From assembly GCF_963666145.1 (NCBI RefSeq), contig NZ_OY762614.1, positions 5,694,501 through 5,758,500 on the forward strand: a stretch of DNA of 64,000 nucleotides, in the 5' to 3' direction. The DNA comes from an uncultured Desulfobacter sp. Lineage in GTDB: Bacteria > Desulfobacterota > Desulfobacteria > Desulfobacterales > Desulfobacteraceae. This document shows, piece after piece, positions 8,926 to 16,941 of the stretch. The translations under genes and the position numbers were made by a program. Below the pieces are notes generated by a model that was given only the letters and a program-made list of their open reading frames with translations, did not search any database and was not told the origin of the DNA. How positions within the stretch are numbered: position 1 is the first letter of the stretch; each line of letters begins with the position of its first letter.

Positions 8926-9504
8926 TTATTTGTCTCCTTTTAATCCGATTTCGTCTGCGACCTCACGCATGCCCATGATCGTATCCGTTATCAGGTCGGC
9001 CAACTCAACCCCCAGCATATCCGCACCTTTCTGGATAATTGACCGGTCCACCTTGGCTGCAAATCGTTTGTCCTTCCACTTTTTTTTAACCGATTGGGCT
9101 TTGATGTCCATAACGCTCTTGGACGGCCTTACCAATGCCGCTGTCGTCACAAGTCCGGTCAGCTCATCAACTGCAAAGAGCACTTTTTCCATGGTTGTTT
9201 CGGGCTTAACATCCGTGCATATCCCCCATCCATGGCTGACCACGGCCCGGATCAGATCCTCGGGCCAGTCATTTTCCTTTAAAATCTCCTCGGTTTTTTT
9301 GCAGTGCTGATCCGGAAACTGCTCATAATCAAGGTCGTGGATCAGACCCACAATACCCCAAGTCTCTTGATCACCGCCATGTTTTTGGGCCATGTACCGC
9401 ATGACGCCCTCCACGGAATATGCATGTTTGATAAGACTTTCGCTTGTGTTGTAGCGTTTTAGAAGCGTTAACGCCGCCTCACGTGTCGGTATCCGGCTGC
9501 TCAT
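8926..9504 (-). CDS. HD-domain (HDIG-like) hydrolase
   Basis: A 192-residue protein with a compact HD phosphohydrolase fold. The metal-binding His of the KHAYSVEG segment (about residue 27), the HDLD motif (about residue 54) and a later His in VVSHGW are in the expected order. Proteins of this size and type are usually annotated as HDIG hydrolases of unknown substrate. The start ATG follows AAGGAG. The gene is followed at once by the DUF6485 gene. Confidence 0.85.
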   Translation of the reverse strand: MSSRIPTREAALTLLKRYNTSESLIKHAYSVEGVMRYMAQKHGGDQETWGIVGLIHDLDYEQFPDQHCKKTEEILKENDWPEDLIRAVVSHGWGICTDVKPETTMEKVLFAVDELTGLVTTAALVRPSKSVMDIKAQSVKKKWKDKRFAAKVDRSIIQKGADMLGVELADLITDTIMGMREVADEIGLKGDK

Positions 9505-9680
9505 CAGGTCTCCTTTTTATTTTGAATGTCCCATGAGTAAAGCCAATACTTAACATAACTTTCACCGGTCGAACAAGTCCTTGCGGCGGGCGGTGATGTC
9601 CGAAAAGCTGCCTTTATCGATACAGATAAATATAAGACAATCATTAACTTGGAGACGCTGGATTTTAATTTGATAGATTT

Positions 9681-10061
9681 CTAGTTTTTATCCTGTTGTG
9701 CGAAAACCTCTTTGGCTGCAAATAAACCGTTAAGAGCGGCGGGAAAGCCTGCATATACGGCCATCTGTATCATGATTTCAACGATTTCCTGCCGGCTGCA
9801 CCCAACGTTTAAGGCACCGTGAATGTGTACCCGAAGCTGGGGCGCTGCCGTTCCCATGGCTGTCAATGCGGCAACGGTTGCAATTTCCCGGGATTTTAAA
9901 TCCAGGTCGGGCCTTGAGTAGACGTCCCCAAAAGGGAATTCAATCAAAAGGTCCGCAAAATCGGGGGCTATATCCTTGAGAGCCGCGACCACTGACTCCC
10001 CTTGGACCCCGTCGATTTGTGCCAATTTGTCCAACCCTCTTTGATACCGTTCTGATTTCAT
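9681..10061 (-). CDS. carboxymuconolactone decarboxylase-family protein
   Basis: A 126-residue protein of the CMD/AhpD-like all-helical fold. The central segment HIHGALNVGCSRQEIVEI, followed by a YAGFPAALNGL motif, matches 4-carboxymuconolactone decarboxylases rather than AhpD, because the CxxC redox pair is absent. It is divergent from a LysR regulator 108 bases away, a typical regulator/target arrangement. The actual substrate is unknown. The start has an AAGGAA site. Confidence 0.88.
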   Translation of the reverse strand: MKSERYQRGLDKLAQIDGVQGESVVAALKDIAPDFADLLIEFPFGDVYSRPDLDLKSREIATVAALTAMGTAAPQLRVHIHGALNVGCSRQEIVEIMIQMAVYAGFPAALNGLFAAKEVFAQQDKN

Positions 10062-10153
10062 ATCTTTTTCCTTATTATAATCGGGTTAATCCTGAAAAAA
10101 GAATAATTCATGGGAAAAGATATGTCTAATATATACTTATGCGTTTATTAATA

Positions 10154-10167
10154 TGATATATATATCA
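10154..10167. promoter_or_regulatory. perfect palindrome at the lysR start, probable LysR operator
   Basis: A perfect 14-bp palindrome (tgatatatatatca) ends 2 bases before the lysR start codon and lies between the divergent lysR and CMD genes. LysR regulators bind AT-rich dyads of this kind. The half site TTGATAT recurs in the palindrome upstream of the first alcohol dehydrogenase at 13742-13759. Confidence 0.5.
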
Positions 10168-10169
10168 AT

Positions 10170-11063
10170 ATGGAATTACGTCAACTCAGATACTTTACCG
10201 CGGTTGCCGAGGAACTTCACTTTGGCCGTGCTGCGAAACGGATGAACATCTCCCAGCCGCCGTTGAGCATGCAGATCAGGAACCTTGAAAATGAACTGGG
10301 CACCCGCCTGTTCAACCGCACCAGCCGCCAGGTCGAACTGACAACGGCCGGAGAGGTTTTCCTGGTCCAGGTGGAACAAATTTTAGCTGCCCTTGATGGT
10401 GCCGTTGAATCCGCAAAACAGGCCGGGCAAGGCAACATCGGCCGCCTTTCCGTGGGCTTTATCGGTCCTGCCATGGACGCATTTCTGCCGGAAATTATCC
10501 GCGGGTTTCAAAGCCGGTATTCGGGAATCAGACTATCTCTGACCGAATCGGGTACCAGCCGGCAGATTGAAGATTTGTATGCAGGCAGAATCCAGGTCGG
10601 ATTTGTAAGGTTGTACCGACACAAGCCGGACGGGCTTACTGCGCAGATTATCCGGCAGGAACAATACGTTCTTGCCGTGCCCAGCGATCACCCTTTTGCA
10701 CGTCAAAAAAAGGTTGCCTTGTCTCAATTGAAAAACGAACCGTTTATTATGTATCCCAGAAGCGTCCAGCCCCAGCTTTACGACACCATGATGGCCTGTT
10801 TTAAGAATTCGGGATTTACCCCTAATATCGTCCAGGAAGCCAGAACAAAGCATACTACCATCGCGTTGGTTGCCGCAGGTCTTGGGGCTGCTGTCGTCCC
10901 TTCGTCTTCAAAGGTCATCGGTAGATGCGGCGTATTTTTTTTGGATATTGACGCTTCATTGCCGCATATTGAAATTTCCATGATCTGGCGTCAAAAGGAT
11001 AAAAATCCCGCTCTTGCCCGGTTTGTAAAGTTTGCGACACGGTATCAACAATCGGTGAAATAG
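10170..11063 (+). CDS. LysR-family transcriptional regulator
   Basis: A 297-residue LysR regulator. The winged helix-turn-helix takes up residues 1-60 (MELRQLRYFTAVAEE start, FGRAAKRMNISQPPLS recognition region), followed by a linker helix and a two-lobed periplasmic-binding-like effector domain. It resembles the BenM/CatM/CbbR-type members that respond to small acids. The start codon has no clear Shine-Dalgarno. It is divergent from the CMD-family gene. A similar dyad upstream of the alcohol dehydrogenase hints that it may also control the mycofactocin-linked genes, which is inference. Confidence 0.92.
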   Translation: MELRQLRYFTAVAEELHFGRAAKRMNISQPPLSMQIRNLENELGTRLFNRTSRQVELTTAGEVFLVQVEQILAALDGAVESAKQAGQGNIGRLSVGFIGPAMDAFLPEIIRGFQSRYSGIRLSLTESGTSRQIEDLYAGRIQVGFVRLYRHKPDGLTAQIIRQEQYVLAVPSDHPFARQKKVALSQLKNEPFIMYPRSVQPQLYDTMMACFKNSGFTPNIVQEARTKHTTIALVAAGLGAAVVPSSSKVIGRCGVFFLDIDASLPHIEISMIWRQKDKNPALARFVKFATRYQQSVK

Positions 11064-11108
11064 TGTAGTAAAGTTATACTGAAAATCCGTGGAATGTTGC
11101 ATAAGACA

Positions 11109-11311
11109 TTTAGTAAGGCACTTCTCAAAATTTTATAATAAATTTTTTAACATTCTGATATTTTATGGTTTTATTTGCGCGTAAAGTTTTTGCGCTGATG
11201 ACTCCAGGCAAGCTATTGCTGTTAGTACACCAGTGCTCTCACCTTTAAGAATTCCTTTTTCAACAAGCTTGACAATCTCCTTTTGAAACTTTAAAGATCT
11301 GCCTTACTAAA
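11109..11311. mobile_element. small insertion-sequence remnant with 12-bp inverted ends
   Basis: A 203-bp segment bounded by perfect 12-bp inverted repeats (11109-11120, tttagtaaggca, and 11300-11311). Inside, on the minus strand from about 11300 to 11165, an open frame of some 45 codons reads RSLKFQKEIVKLVEKG and onward, with protein-like character but no start codon. This resembles the deleted core of an insertion sequence or a MITE. No target duplication was seen. The family is not identified. The remaining bases to 11498 hold nothing recognised. Confidence 0.5.
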
Positions 11312-11498
11312 AACTCGTGCCACCTGTGATTACCACAAACGCCACTGCTGTATTTAATTGCTTTGGAGTATTACAGGACAATATTAACCAAAAAACAATA
11401 TGAAAGGATCTTGCTATATATTAGTCGGTTAGCGAATTTGTGTGTGGCGGTCTATGTGGATTGGAGAACATAAAAACAAAATCAGGAGTGAACCTTTT

Positions 11499-12440
11499 AT
11501 GAAGAAAATTATCTTTTTTGGGGATGCGTATGCCCAAGAAGTGTCAAAGGCGATTAGGGTATTTTCCGGTTTAATGATTGTACTGGCCATGATCGTATGC
11601 CCGCTTTCCGGTGCAATGGCAGCTGAAGGCGGGGGATCTGCCTATGTGGGCGGTAACGAGGATTTCATGTGCGGTGCATTGCCCGGACCGGGGTTTTATC
11701 CAATTGTGTATGCGGTTCATTACACCGCAGATGAATTTATGGACGGCAACGGCAACAAAACTGGAGATTTTGATCTTGATGTCACCGGAGCGGCTTTTCG
11801 TTTCATTTATGTCTCCGACATGAAGCTGTTCGGCGCCGATGTGGCCTGGCACGCCATCATACCGGTAATCAACACCCAGGTTGAAATCAATCCGCCGGGT
11901 ATTGATGCTTCCAACACCGGACTCGGGGATATTGAAATTTCGGCATTGACCCTGGGGTGGCATCTGAACAAGAATTTTCACTTTATCGGTTCCTTGGACG
12001 TTTGGCTGCCTGTGGGAGAATATGCTGCCGATGATGCTGCAAGTCCAGGTCGTAATTACTGGACGGTGGCACCGATTGCAGTGGGTACATACATCAGTGA
12101 CTCGGGGTTTGAGCTATCGGCAAAACTGCAGTATCTGATGAACTCTGAAAATTCAGACACCGACTACACAACAGGCAATGAATTTATCTGTGATTATCTG
12201 ATCGGACAGCACCTGGGCAACTGGATGTTCGGTGTTAACGGGATGTTTTATTTGCAGACCACGGATGACGAGCGTTCAGGAAATGATGTCGGCAACAGGG
12301 GTAGGGCGTTATCCATTGGTCCCGCCCTCCAGTACAACTACAAAAATATGTTTTTTAATGTGAAGGTTCAGTTTGATACCCACGTTGAGAACAGACCCAA
12401 AGGCGAAAAATACTGGGTAAAATTCATGTATGCCTTCTAA
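11499..12440 (+). CDS. outer-membrane SphA/MetA-like (phenol-degradation-type) barrel protein
   Basis: A 313-residue exported protein. The start chosen is the ATG with CAGGAG upstream; it gives a long signal peptide with a cleavage site after AMA near residue 43. The rest alternates short aromatic-ended strands and turns, ending in a terminal Phe as in outer-membrane barrels. It fits the SphA family or MetA-pathway-of-phenol-degradation proteins (COG4313), presumed channels for hydrophobic substrates. Next to alcohol dehydrogenases and mycofactocin genes it may admit their alcohol or phenolic substrate; that is inference. Confidence 0.82.
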   Translation: MKKIIFFGDAYAQEVSKAIRVFSGLMIVLAMIVCPLSGAMAAEGGGSAYVGGNEDFMCGALPGPGFYPIVYAVHYTADEFMDGNGNKTGDFDLDVTGAAFRFIYVSDMKLFGADVAWHAIIPVINTQVEINPPGIDASNTGLGDIEISALTLGWHLNKNFHFIGSLDVWLPVGEYAADDAASPGRNYWTVAPIAVGTYISDSGFELSAKLQYLMNSENSDTDYTTGNEFICDYLIGQHLGNWMFGVNGMFYLQTTDDERSGNDVGNRGRALSIGPALQYNYKNMFFNVKVQFDTHVENRPKGEKYWVKFMYAF

Positions 12441-12450
12441 AGCGTTTTAG

Positions 12451-12510
12451 TATTGCCGGAACCGGATTGAATATCATACTCACCGGCCAATCGGGTTCCG
12501 GCAAAATTTT
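12451..12510. terminator. bidirectional terminator between convergent genes
   Basis: An inverted repeat of 17 bp with one mismatch (ttgccggaaccggattg against caatcgggttccggcaa, 12453-12469 and 12488-12504) is followed by aaaatttt. It separates the SphA-like gene from the convergent radical SAM gene and should act in both directions. Confidence 0.75.
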
Positions 12511-12532
12511 CATGAAAATCCGTGTAAATGGA

Positions 12533-13642
12533 TCAAAGCTTTGGCCGGTTCGGATATGCATAGACCTGCTTTCTGAGCCTGCACCGGTCTTCCACCTCTT
12601 CAAAAAAAATATCGCTCTGCCGTGTGGGCCTTGCCATACAGCCGCTTTGGCAATGCAGCCGCCCTGAACAGGTCGCACAGGCCTCAATTTTTTCGGAACG
12701 CGTTTTGCTCAACTTGTTCAGGCCCGCCCATTTGTTTTCTGCCTGATCGGCAATACGATCCACCGAACAATTCCACACCCCGTCGATACCGTAATTTGTC
12801 ACCGATAAAAGACCGCAGGGAAACAGCGTTCCTTCCTGGGAAATATAGGGCGATTCCATGCAGTTGGCGCAATGGTGTTCTGAAACTTCATGGCGGGATC
12901 CATACCATTCCAGGCAGGATGTGTTGCCTATTTTTTCATAGACGCGGCGGAACTGTTCATCATACGTGAATCTGTCAATGAGCGCTGCATATTGTTCTGG
13001 ACTGGGAAGGCGCAGAGTGCCGGTCAATGCCCGGCCCCCATGGATCAAGGTGCCGCTTACCACACGGCTGATGTTCAGTTTTTCCATCATCACAAACAAC
13101 CGGGGCAGTTCTTCAAAATTGTGTGCCATCTCCGTAAACGAAACGGTTGTGCGCGGCCCTAATCCCGCTTTTGAAAGCAATTTCAGGCCGTTCATGGTTT
13201 TTTCAAAGTTTCCTTTCCCCCGGACACGGTCATGGGTATCAGGCTGCGCCCCATCAACACTGATCTGCAGATGAAGGCAGTCAAATACCGATGTCGCGAG
13301 GGTGTCCACGATCTCTTGCGTCAGCAGTGTTCCATTGGTCTGCAGACGCAGATGATGGACCGTGGGAAATTGTGCGCAATGGGTGAGAATCTCCTGCCAC
13401 CTGGGGTGGGTAAGCGGCTCACCGCCCGAAATGCAGACCGTCTTTACCCCGGCATCAACCCACAAGGAGATGGTCTCTTTGATCAGCTCGGCATCCACAT
13501 GTTTCAGGCGGGACGCCGGGCTGCACTCAACCCAGCAGTGACTGCATGTTAAGTTGCAGTGACGGGTAACTGCAACAATAAGTCTGTTTGCTGGCACCAC
13601 ACCATATCGGGTGAGTCTGTCAAGGGCCTGTTCCGGATTCAT
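12533..13642 (-). CDS. radical SAM/SPASM-domain protein, substrate unknown
   Basis: A 369-residue radical SAM enzyme. The [4Fe-4S] motif CNLTCSHC is near residues 31-38, the SAM-binding SGGEPL follows near 75, and a C-terminal SPASM domain carries many cysteines (including CANC, ACATC and CQSGC) for auxiliary clusters. SPASM proteins modify ribosomal peptides or proteins, or mature enzymes. No peptide gene was found beside it on this strand. It is divergent from the alcohol dehydrogenase of the mycofactocin island but is not MftC itself. The start chosen is an ATG with a GAGG site; in-frame sequence up to 13756 is leader-like. Confidence 0.88.
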   Translation of the reverse strand: MNPEQALDRLTRYGVVPANRLIVAVTRHCNLTCSHCWVECSPASRLKHVDAELIKETISLWVDAGVKTVCISGGEPLTHPRWQEILTHCAQFPTVHHLRLQTNGTLLTQEIVDTLATSVFDCLHLQISVDGAQPDTHDRVRGKGNFEKTMNGLKLLSKAGLGPRTTVSFTEMAHNFEELPRLFVMMEKLNISRVVSGTLIHGGRALTGTLRLPSPEQYAALIDRFTYDEQFRRVYEKIGNTSCLEWYGSRHEVSEHHCANCMESPYISQEGTLFPCGLLSVTNYGIDGVWNCSVDRIADQAENKWAGLNKLSKTRSEKIEACATCSGRLHCQSGCMARPTRQSDIFFEEVEDRCRLRKQVYAYPNRPKL

Positions 13643-13741
13643 GATTAACCTCATCGTGTCGTAATTAAAGTAAAATCTGCCGCCAACCATTACCAGAATA
13701 GACCACAATGGGCAATAGATGTTGACTGGTTGATGAAGAAT

Positions 13742-13759
13742 TAGTTGATATATCAACTA
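13742..13759. promoter_or_regulatory. perfect 18-bp palindrome, probable operator
   Basis: tagttgatatatcaacta is a perfect dyad lying 10 bases upstream of the predicted -35 box of the first alcohol dehydrogenase gene, a position suited to an activator. It is also 100 bases upstream of the divergent radical SAM gene. Its core resembles the dyad in front of the lysR gene at 10154. Two further GTTGA half sites precede it (about 13718-13732). Confidence 0.6.
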
Positions 13760-13769
13760 TTTAAATCTA

Positions 13770-13798
13770 TTGCCGTTCCGATTTTGTCATGCTATGGT
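13770..13798 (+). promoter_or_regulatory. sigma-70-like promoter of first alcohol dehydrogenase
   Basis: A -35 TTGCCG (13770-13775) and -10 TATGGT (13793-13798) are separated by exactly 17 bases. The same arrangement occurs in front of the second dehydrogenase copy, which supports the call. Confidence 0.5.
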
Positions 13799-13854
13799 CC
13801 ACTCCCATTTGTAGAGAGAGCAAAGAAAAATTAACAATTCCTACAGGAGACGTT

Positions 13855-14997
13855 ATGAAAATCAAAGGCGCTGTTTTACGGGAACCCGGCATGAAATATT
13901 CCATTGAGACGCTTGAGCTTGATCCGCCCAAAGAGAACGAGGTCTTGGTCAAGTACACCCATACCGGGTATTGTCACTCTGATCTGCATTTGCTGAAAGG
14001 CGAAATTCCCATCAAGATGCCTTTGGTTGCCGGCCACGAAGGTGCCGGTATTGTTGAAGCTGTAGGTCCGGGCGTTACGACCGTGCAAAAAGGAGATCAT
14101 GTCGGCGTCACCTGGATGGTTCCCTGTGGGCACTGCCCCAACTGCCGCCGGGGCAAAGGCAATATCTGCACCACAAGCTTTAGTTATTTTCTGGAGGGCA
14201 TGTTGCTTGACGGCACGTCTCGCATCCGGGATGCCAGGGGCGATGTGGTCCGGCACGGTAATTTTGTCTCTTGTTTTTCAACCCATTCGGTGGTTCCCGA
14301 ACGGGCAGTCATTCCAATGCCCAAGGAATTTCCCCTGGAACAGGCTGCGCTCATGGGGTGCTGCGTGCCCACCGGCTGGGGTTCTGTATTTAACACCGCA
14401 GCCTTTCCTCCCGGAGCGCCCGTGGCCGTTTACTGCCTTGGCGGCGTTGGACTGAATATTTTGCGGGCAGCAGCCATGCGCCATGCATATCCCTTGATCG
14501 CCGTTGATATTGAGGGCAGCAAACGTGAACTTGCCATGGAATTTGGAGCCACCCATTTCATCGACAGCTCCAAAGAAGATCCGGTCCCGGCCATTCAGCT
14601 ACTCACCGGCGGCGTGAAGATGGACGACGGAACTATCATGGGCGGTGGTGCAGAGTATGTATTTGAGGCCAAGGGCGACCCCGGATCGATCATCCAGGCT
14701 TATTGGTCCACAAGCATCGGCGGTGAATTGATTATTCTTGGCATCACCCCCCACAACCAGACCACGGATTTATCTTTGATGCTGCTGCCCCTGCATCAGA
14801 AAACCATCAAGGGGAACCTCTATGGTGCCATCTCCACCCATGATGATATTCCCCGTCTGGTCAAGATGGCCATGAATCATGATCTCAAGCTGGACAAGCT
14901 GATTACGGACAAATTTAAACTCGAAGATATCAATGACGTGGCCGAAGCCATGGACAAACGGCAGATCAAAGGCCGGTGGATCTGTGAAATAGATTAG
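13855..14997 (+). CDS. zinc alcohol dehydrogenase, mycofactocin-dependent (NDMA-type) family, copy 1
   Basis: A 380-residue medium-chain zinc dehydrogenase that would oxidise an alcohol to an aldehyde. Catalytic zinc ligands are seen in GYCHSD (Cys40) and GHEGAG. Structural-zinc cysteines follow as CGHCPNC then C about eight residues later, and the Rossmann glycines are in CLGGVGLN. The overall pattern matches the NDMA-dependent (Rxyl_3153-type) family, whose bound nicotinamide is re-oxidised by mycofactocin rather than by exchange. It is about 90% identical to the copy at 15312, with mftABC following. The start has a CAGGAG site; a longer upstream ORF is not needed. Confidence 0.93.
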   Translation: MKIKGAVLREPGMKYSIETLELDPPKENEVLVKYTHTGYCHSDLHLLKGEIPIKMPLVAGHEGAGIVEAVGPGVTTVQKGDHVGVTWMVPCGHCPNCRRGKGNICTTSFSYFLEGMLLDGTSRIRDARGDVVRHGNFVSCFSTHSVVPERAVIPMPKEFPLEQAALMGCCVPTGWGSVFNTAAFPPGAPVAVYCLGGVGLNILRAAAMRHAYPLIAVDIEGSKRELAMEFGATHFIDSSKEDPVPAIQLLTGGVKMDDGTIMGGGAEYVFEAKGDPGSIIQAYWSTSIGGELIILGITPHNQTTDLSLMLLPLHQKTIKGNLYGAISTHDDIPRLVKMAMNHDLKLDKLITDKFKLEDINDVAEAMDKRQIKGRWICEID

Positions 14998-15004
14998 AAC
15001 ATAA

Positions 15005-15044
15005 AAACAAGCTGGATGGGCAATTCCATTCAGCTTGTTTTTTT
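15005..15044 (+). terminator. terminator between the two alcohol dehydrogenase genes
   Basis: A 14-bp stem (15006-15019 with 15026-15039, one G-T pair) with a 6-base loop is followed by a run of T. It directly follows the first dehydrogenase, so the second copy relies on its own promoter. Confidence 0.88.
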
Positions 15045-15094
15045 ATTTGGTGAAGTTGTAAAGCTTTTCCTTGACAAATTAAATTTTATGACTA

Positions 15095-15123
15095 TTGCCC
15101 GCTCTTTGTTGCCATGGTATTAT
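15095..15123 (+). promoter_or_regulatory. sigma-70-like promoter of second alcohol dehydrogenase
   Basis: TTGCCC (15095-15100), 17-base spacer, TATTAT (15118-15123). The sequence around it is a diverged copy of the promoter region of the first dehydrogenase, so promoter and gene were duplicated together. The 18-bp dyad found upstream of copy 1 is missing here, which suggests different regulation. Confidence 0.55.
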
Positions 15124-15311
15124 CCCATCCCGTTTGAGAGAAAAATACAAATAGGCAATTTCTCGGACCGCGATAAAGGCAGACGGTGTCCGGGATGATA
15201 GAACCTGCAAGGAGATGAACCAGGAAGAACCGGCAGTTTTGATAACCCGCCCAATTTCCCCCGTGTTTTACCCCCATGCAACAACCATATTGAAGTCCAC
15301 AAGGAGATGCT

Positions 15312-16454
15312 ATGAAGATCAAAGCTGCTGTCTTACGGGAACCCGGTATGAAATACTCCATTGAAACATTGGAACTGGACCCGCCCAAAGAAAACGAGGT
15401 GCTGATAAAGTATACCCATACCGGATACTGTCATTCCGATTTGCATATGCTCAAAGGTGAAGTTCCCGTCAAGATGCCGATGGTCGCAGGGCACGAAGGC
15501 GCAGGCATTGTTGAAGCGGTTGGCCCGGGCGTCACCTCAGTGCAAAAGGGTGATCATGTCGGCGTTACCTGGATGGTGCCCTGTGGTCATTGCCCCAATT
15601 GCCGCAGGGGAAAAGGCAATATCTGCACCACCAGTTTCAATTATTTTCTGGAAGGTTTTCTGCTCGACGGTACGGCCCGCATGAGGGATTCCAGCGGCGG
15701 TGTGGTTCGGCACGGCAATTTTGTCTCCTGTTTTTCGACCCACTCGGTGGTTCCCGAGCGGGCGGTCATTCCCATGCCCAAAGAATTCCCCCTGGAGCAG
15801 GCCGCGCTGATGGGGTGCTGCGTGCCCACGGGCTGGGGCTCTGTGTTTAATTCCGCTGCCTTTCCTCCTGGTGCCCCTGTAGCGGTTTATTGCCTTGGCG
15901 GTGTAGGCCTCAATGTTTTGCGGGCCGCAGCTTTGCGCCATGCGTATCCCTTGATTGCCGTTGATATTGAAGGCAGCAAGCGGGACATTGCCATGGAATT
16001 TGGTGCCACCCATTTCATCGACAGCTCCAAAGAAGATCCGGTGCCGGCCATTCAGCTGCTCACCGGCGGCGTGAAAATGCCTGACGGAACGATCATGGGC
16101 GGCGGTGCGGAATATGTGTTTGAAGTAAAGGGCGATCCCGGCGCAATCATCCAGGCCTACTGGTCCACAAGTATCGGCGGTGAGCTGATCGTTATCGGTG
16201 TGTCTCCCCACGATCAGACCACCAATCTGCCCCTGATGCTGCTGCCGCTGCACCAGAAAACCATCAAGGGAAATCTCTATGGGTCAATTTCCACCCATGA
16301 TGATATCCCCCGCTTGGTCAACATGGCCATGCAGCACGATCTCAAGCTGGACAAGCTGATCACTGAAAGATTTAAACTCGAAGATATTAATGATGTGGCC
16401 GAGGCCATGGACAAACGGCAAATTAAGGGCCGCTGGATCTGTGACATCGACTAA
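15312..16454 (+). CDS. zinc alcohol dehydrogenase, mycofactocin-dependent (NDMA-type) family, copy 2
   Basis: A 380-residue paralogue of the preceding dehydrogenase, with the same zinc ligands (Cys40 in GYCHSD, GHEGAG, CGHCPNC) and the same Rossmann motif. Most differences are conservative and spread along the chain (for example Gly5 to Ala, Leu46 to Met, Met115 to Phe), so the pair is a recent but functional duplication. The start has an AAGGAG site. It lies 83 bases upstream of mftA, with a hairpin but no clear terminator between them, so read-through into the cofactor genes is likely. Confidence 0.93.
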   Translation: MKIKAAVLREPGMKYSIETLELDPPKENEVLIKYTHTGYCHSDLHMLKGEVPVKMPMVAGHEGAGIVEAVGPGVTSVQKGDHVGVTWMVPCGHCPNCRRGKGNICTTSFNYFLEGFLLDGTARMRDSSGGVVRHGNFVSCFSTHSVVPERAVIPMPKEFPLEQAALMGCCVPTGWGSVFNSAAFPPGAPVAVYCLGGVGLNVLRAAALRHAYPLIAVDIEGSKRDIAMEFGATHFIDSSKEDPVPAIQLLTGGVKMPDGTIMGGGAEYVFEVKGDPGAIIQAYWSTSIGGELIVIGVSPHDQTTNLPLMLLPLHQKTIKGNLYGSISTHDDIPRLVNMAMQHDLKLDKLITERFKLEDINDVAEAMDKRQIKGRWICDID

Positions 16455-16465
16455 CAGCCACTGGC

Positions 16466-16494
16466 TGAGCCCGGCCGATCAATCTCCGGGCTCA
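16466..16494 (+). promoter_or_regulatory. hairpin between alcohol dehydrogenase and mftA
   Basis: A perfect 9-bp stem (tgagcccgg at 16466-16474, ccgggctca at 16486-16494) with an 11-base loop and no following T-run. It may be an mRNA-stabilising or processing element that sets the ratio of dehydrogenase to precursor peptide, or a weak attenuator. Confidence 0.45.
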
Positions 16495-16537
16495 GTTCAC
16501 CATAACAATTGAAATATGATATACGGAGAAAACTATA

Positions 16538-16690
16538 ATGGAAAAGACAATACCCCAGGAAAAAAAGAGTACCGAACAAACCGCAAAAATTGATCGCGAA
16601 GTTGTGGATAACACCCAGGACGCCCCCTGTATCATCGATGAAATCAGAATTGAAGAACTTGCCATCGACGGGATTTGCGGGGTCTATTAA
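16538..16690 (+). CDS. mftA: mycofactocin precursor peptide MftA
   Basis: A 50-codon gene, too short for most gene finders. The C terminus reads IDGICGVY, the hallmark of the mycofactocin precursor, and a conserved acidic/hydrophobic stretch from CIIDEI (residue 31 on) precedes it. In the known pathway MftC decarboxylates and cyclises the terminal Val-Tyr, which is then released and glycosylated to give the redox cofactor. The N-terminal 30 residues are the variable leader. The start has a CGGAG site 9 bases upstream. mftB begins 2 bases after the stop. Confidence 0.95.
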   Translation: MEKTIPQEKKSTEQTAKIDREVVDNTQDAPCIIDEIRIEELAIDGICGVY

Positions 16691-16692
16691 TC

Positions 16693-16941
16693 ATGGCAGA
16701 ATCTGCCTTTGTGTTACGCCCGACCAGCCAGGTGAGAAAAGAGCAGTTTGGGCTGCTCTTTTACAGCTCTCTTGGGCCAAAACTTCTTTTTGCAGAAACA
16801 GGGGCGGCATTGAGCTGCGAATTTTTCAGCTCGGATTCTGTTCAAAAAAAAGTGCTTGCATCATTGCCTGACGATCAAAAGACAATTGTGCTTACCTTTC
16901 TCAGGCAGCTTGTGAAAAAGGGATTTGCATATGAGCAATAG
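16693..16941 (+). CDS. mftB: mycofactocin peptide chaperone MftB (PqqD-like)
   Basis: An 82-residue RiPP-recognition-element protein that binds the MftA leader and presents it to MftC. The sequence follows the family: an N-terminal FVLRPTSQVRKEQFGLLFY segment, a short beta-rich middle and a C-terminal winged helix ending in LVKKGF. The position between mftA and mftC is the standard order. Its last 11 bases overlap the mftC start, so translation is coupled. Confidence 0.93.
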   Translation: MAESAFVLRPTSQVRKEQFGLLFYSSLGPKLLFAETGAALSCEFFSSDSVQKKVLASLPDDQKTIVLTFLRQLVKKGFAYEQ

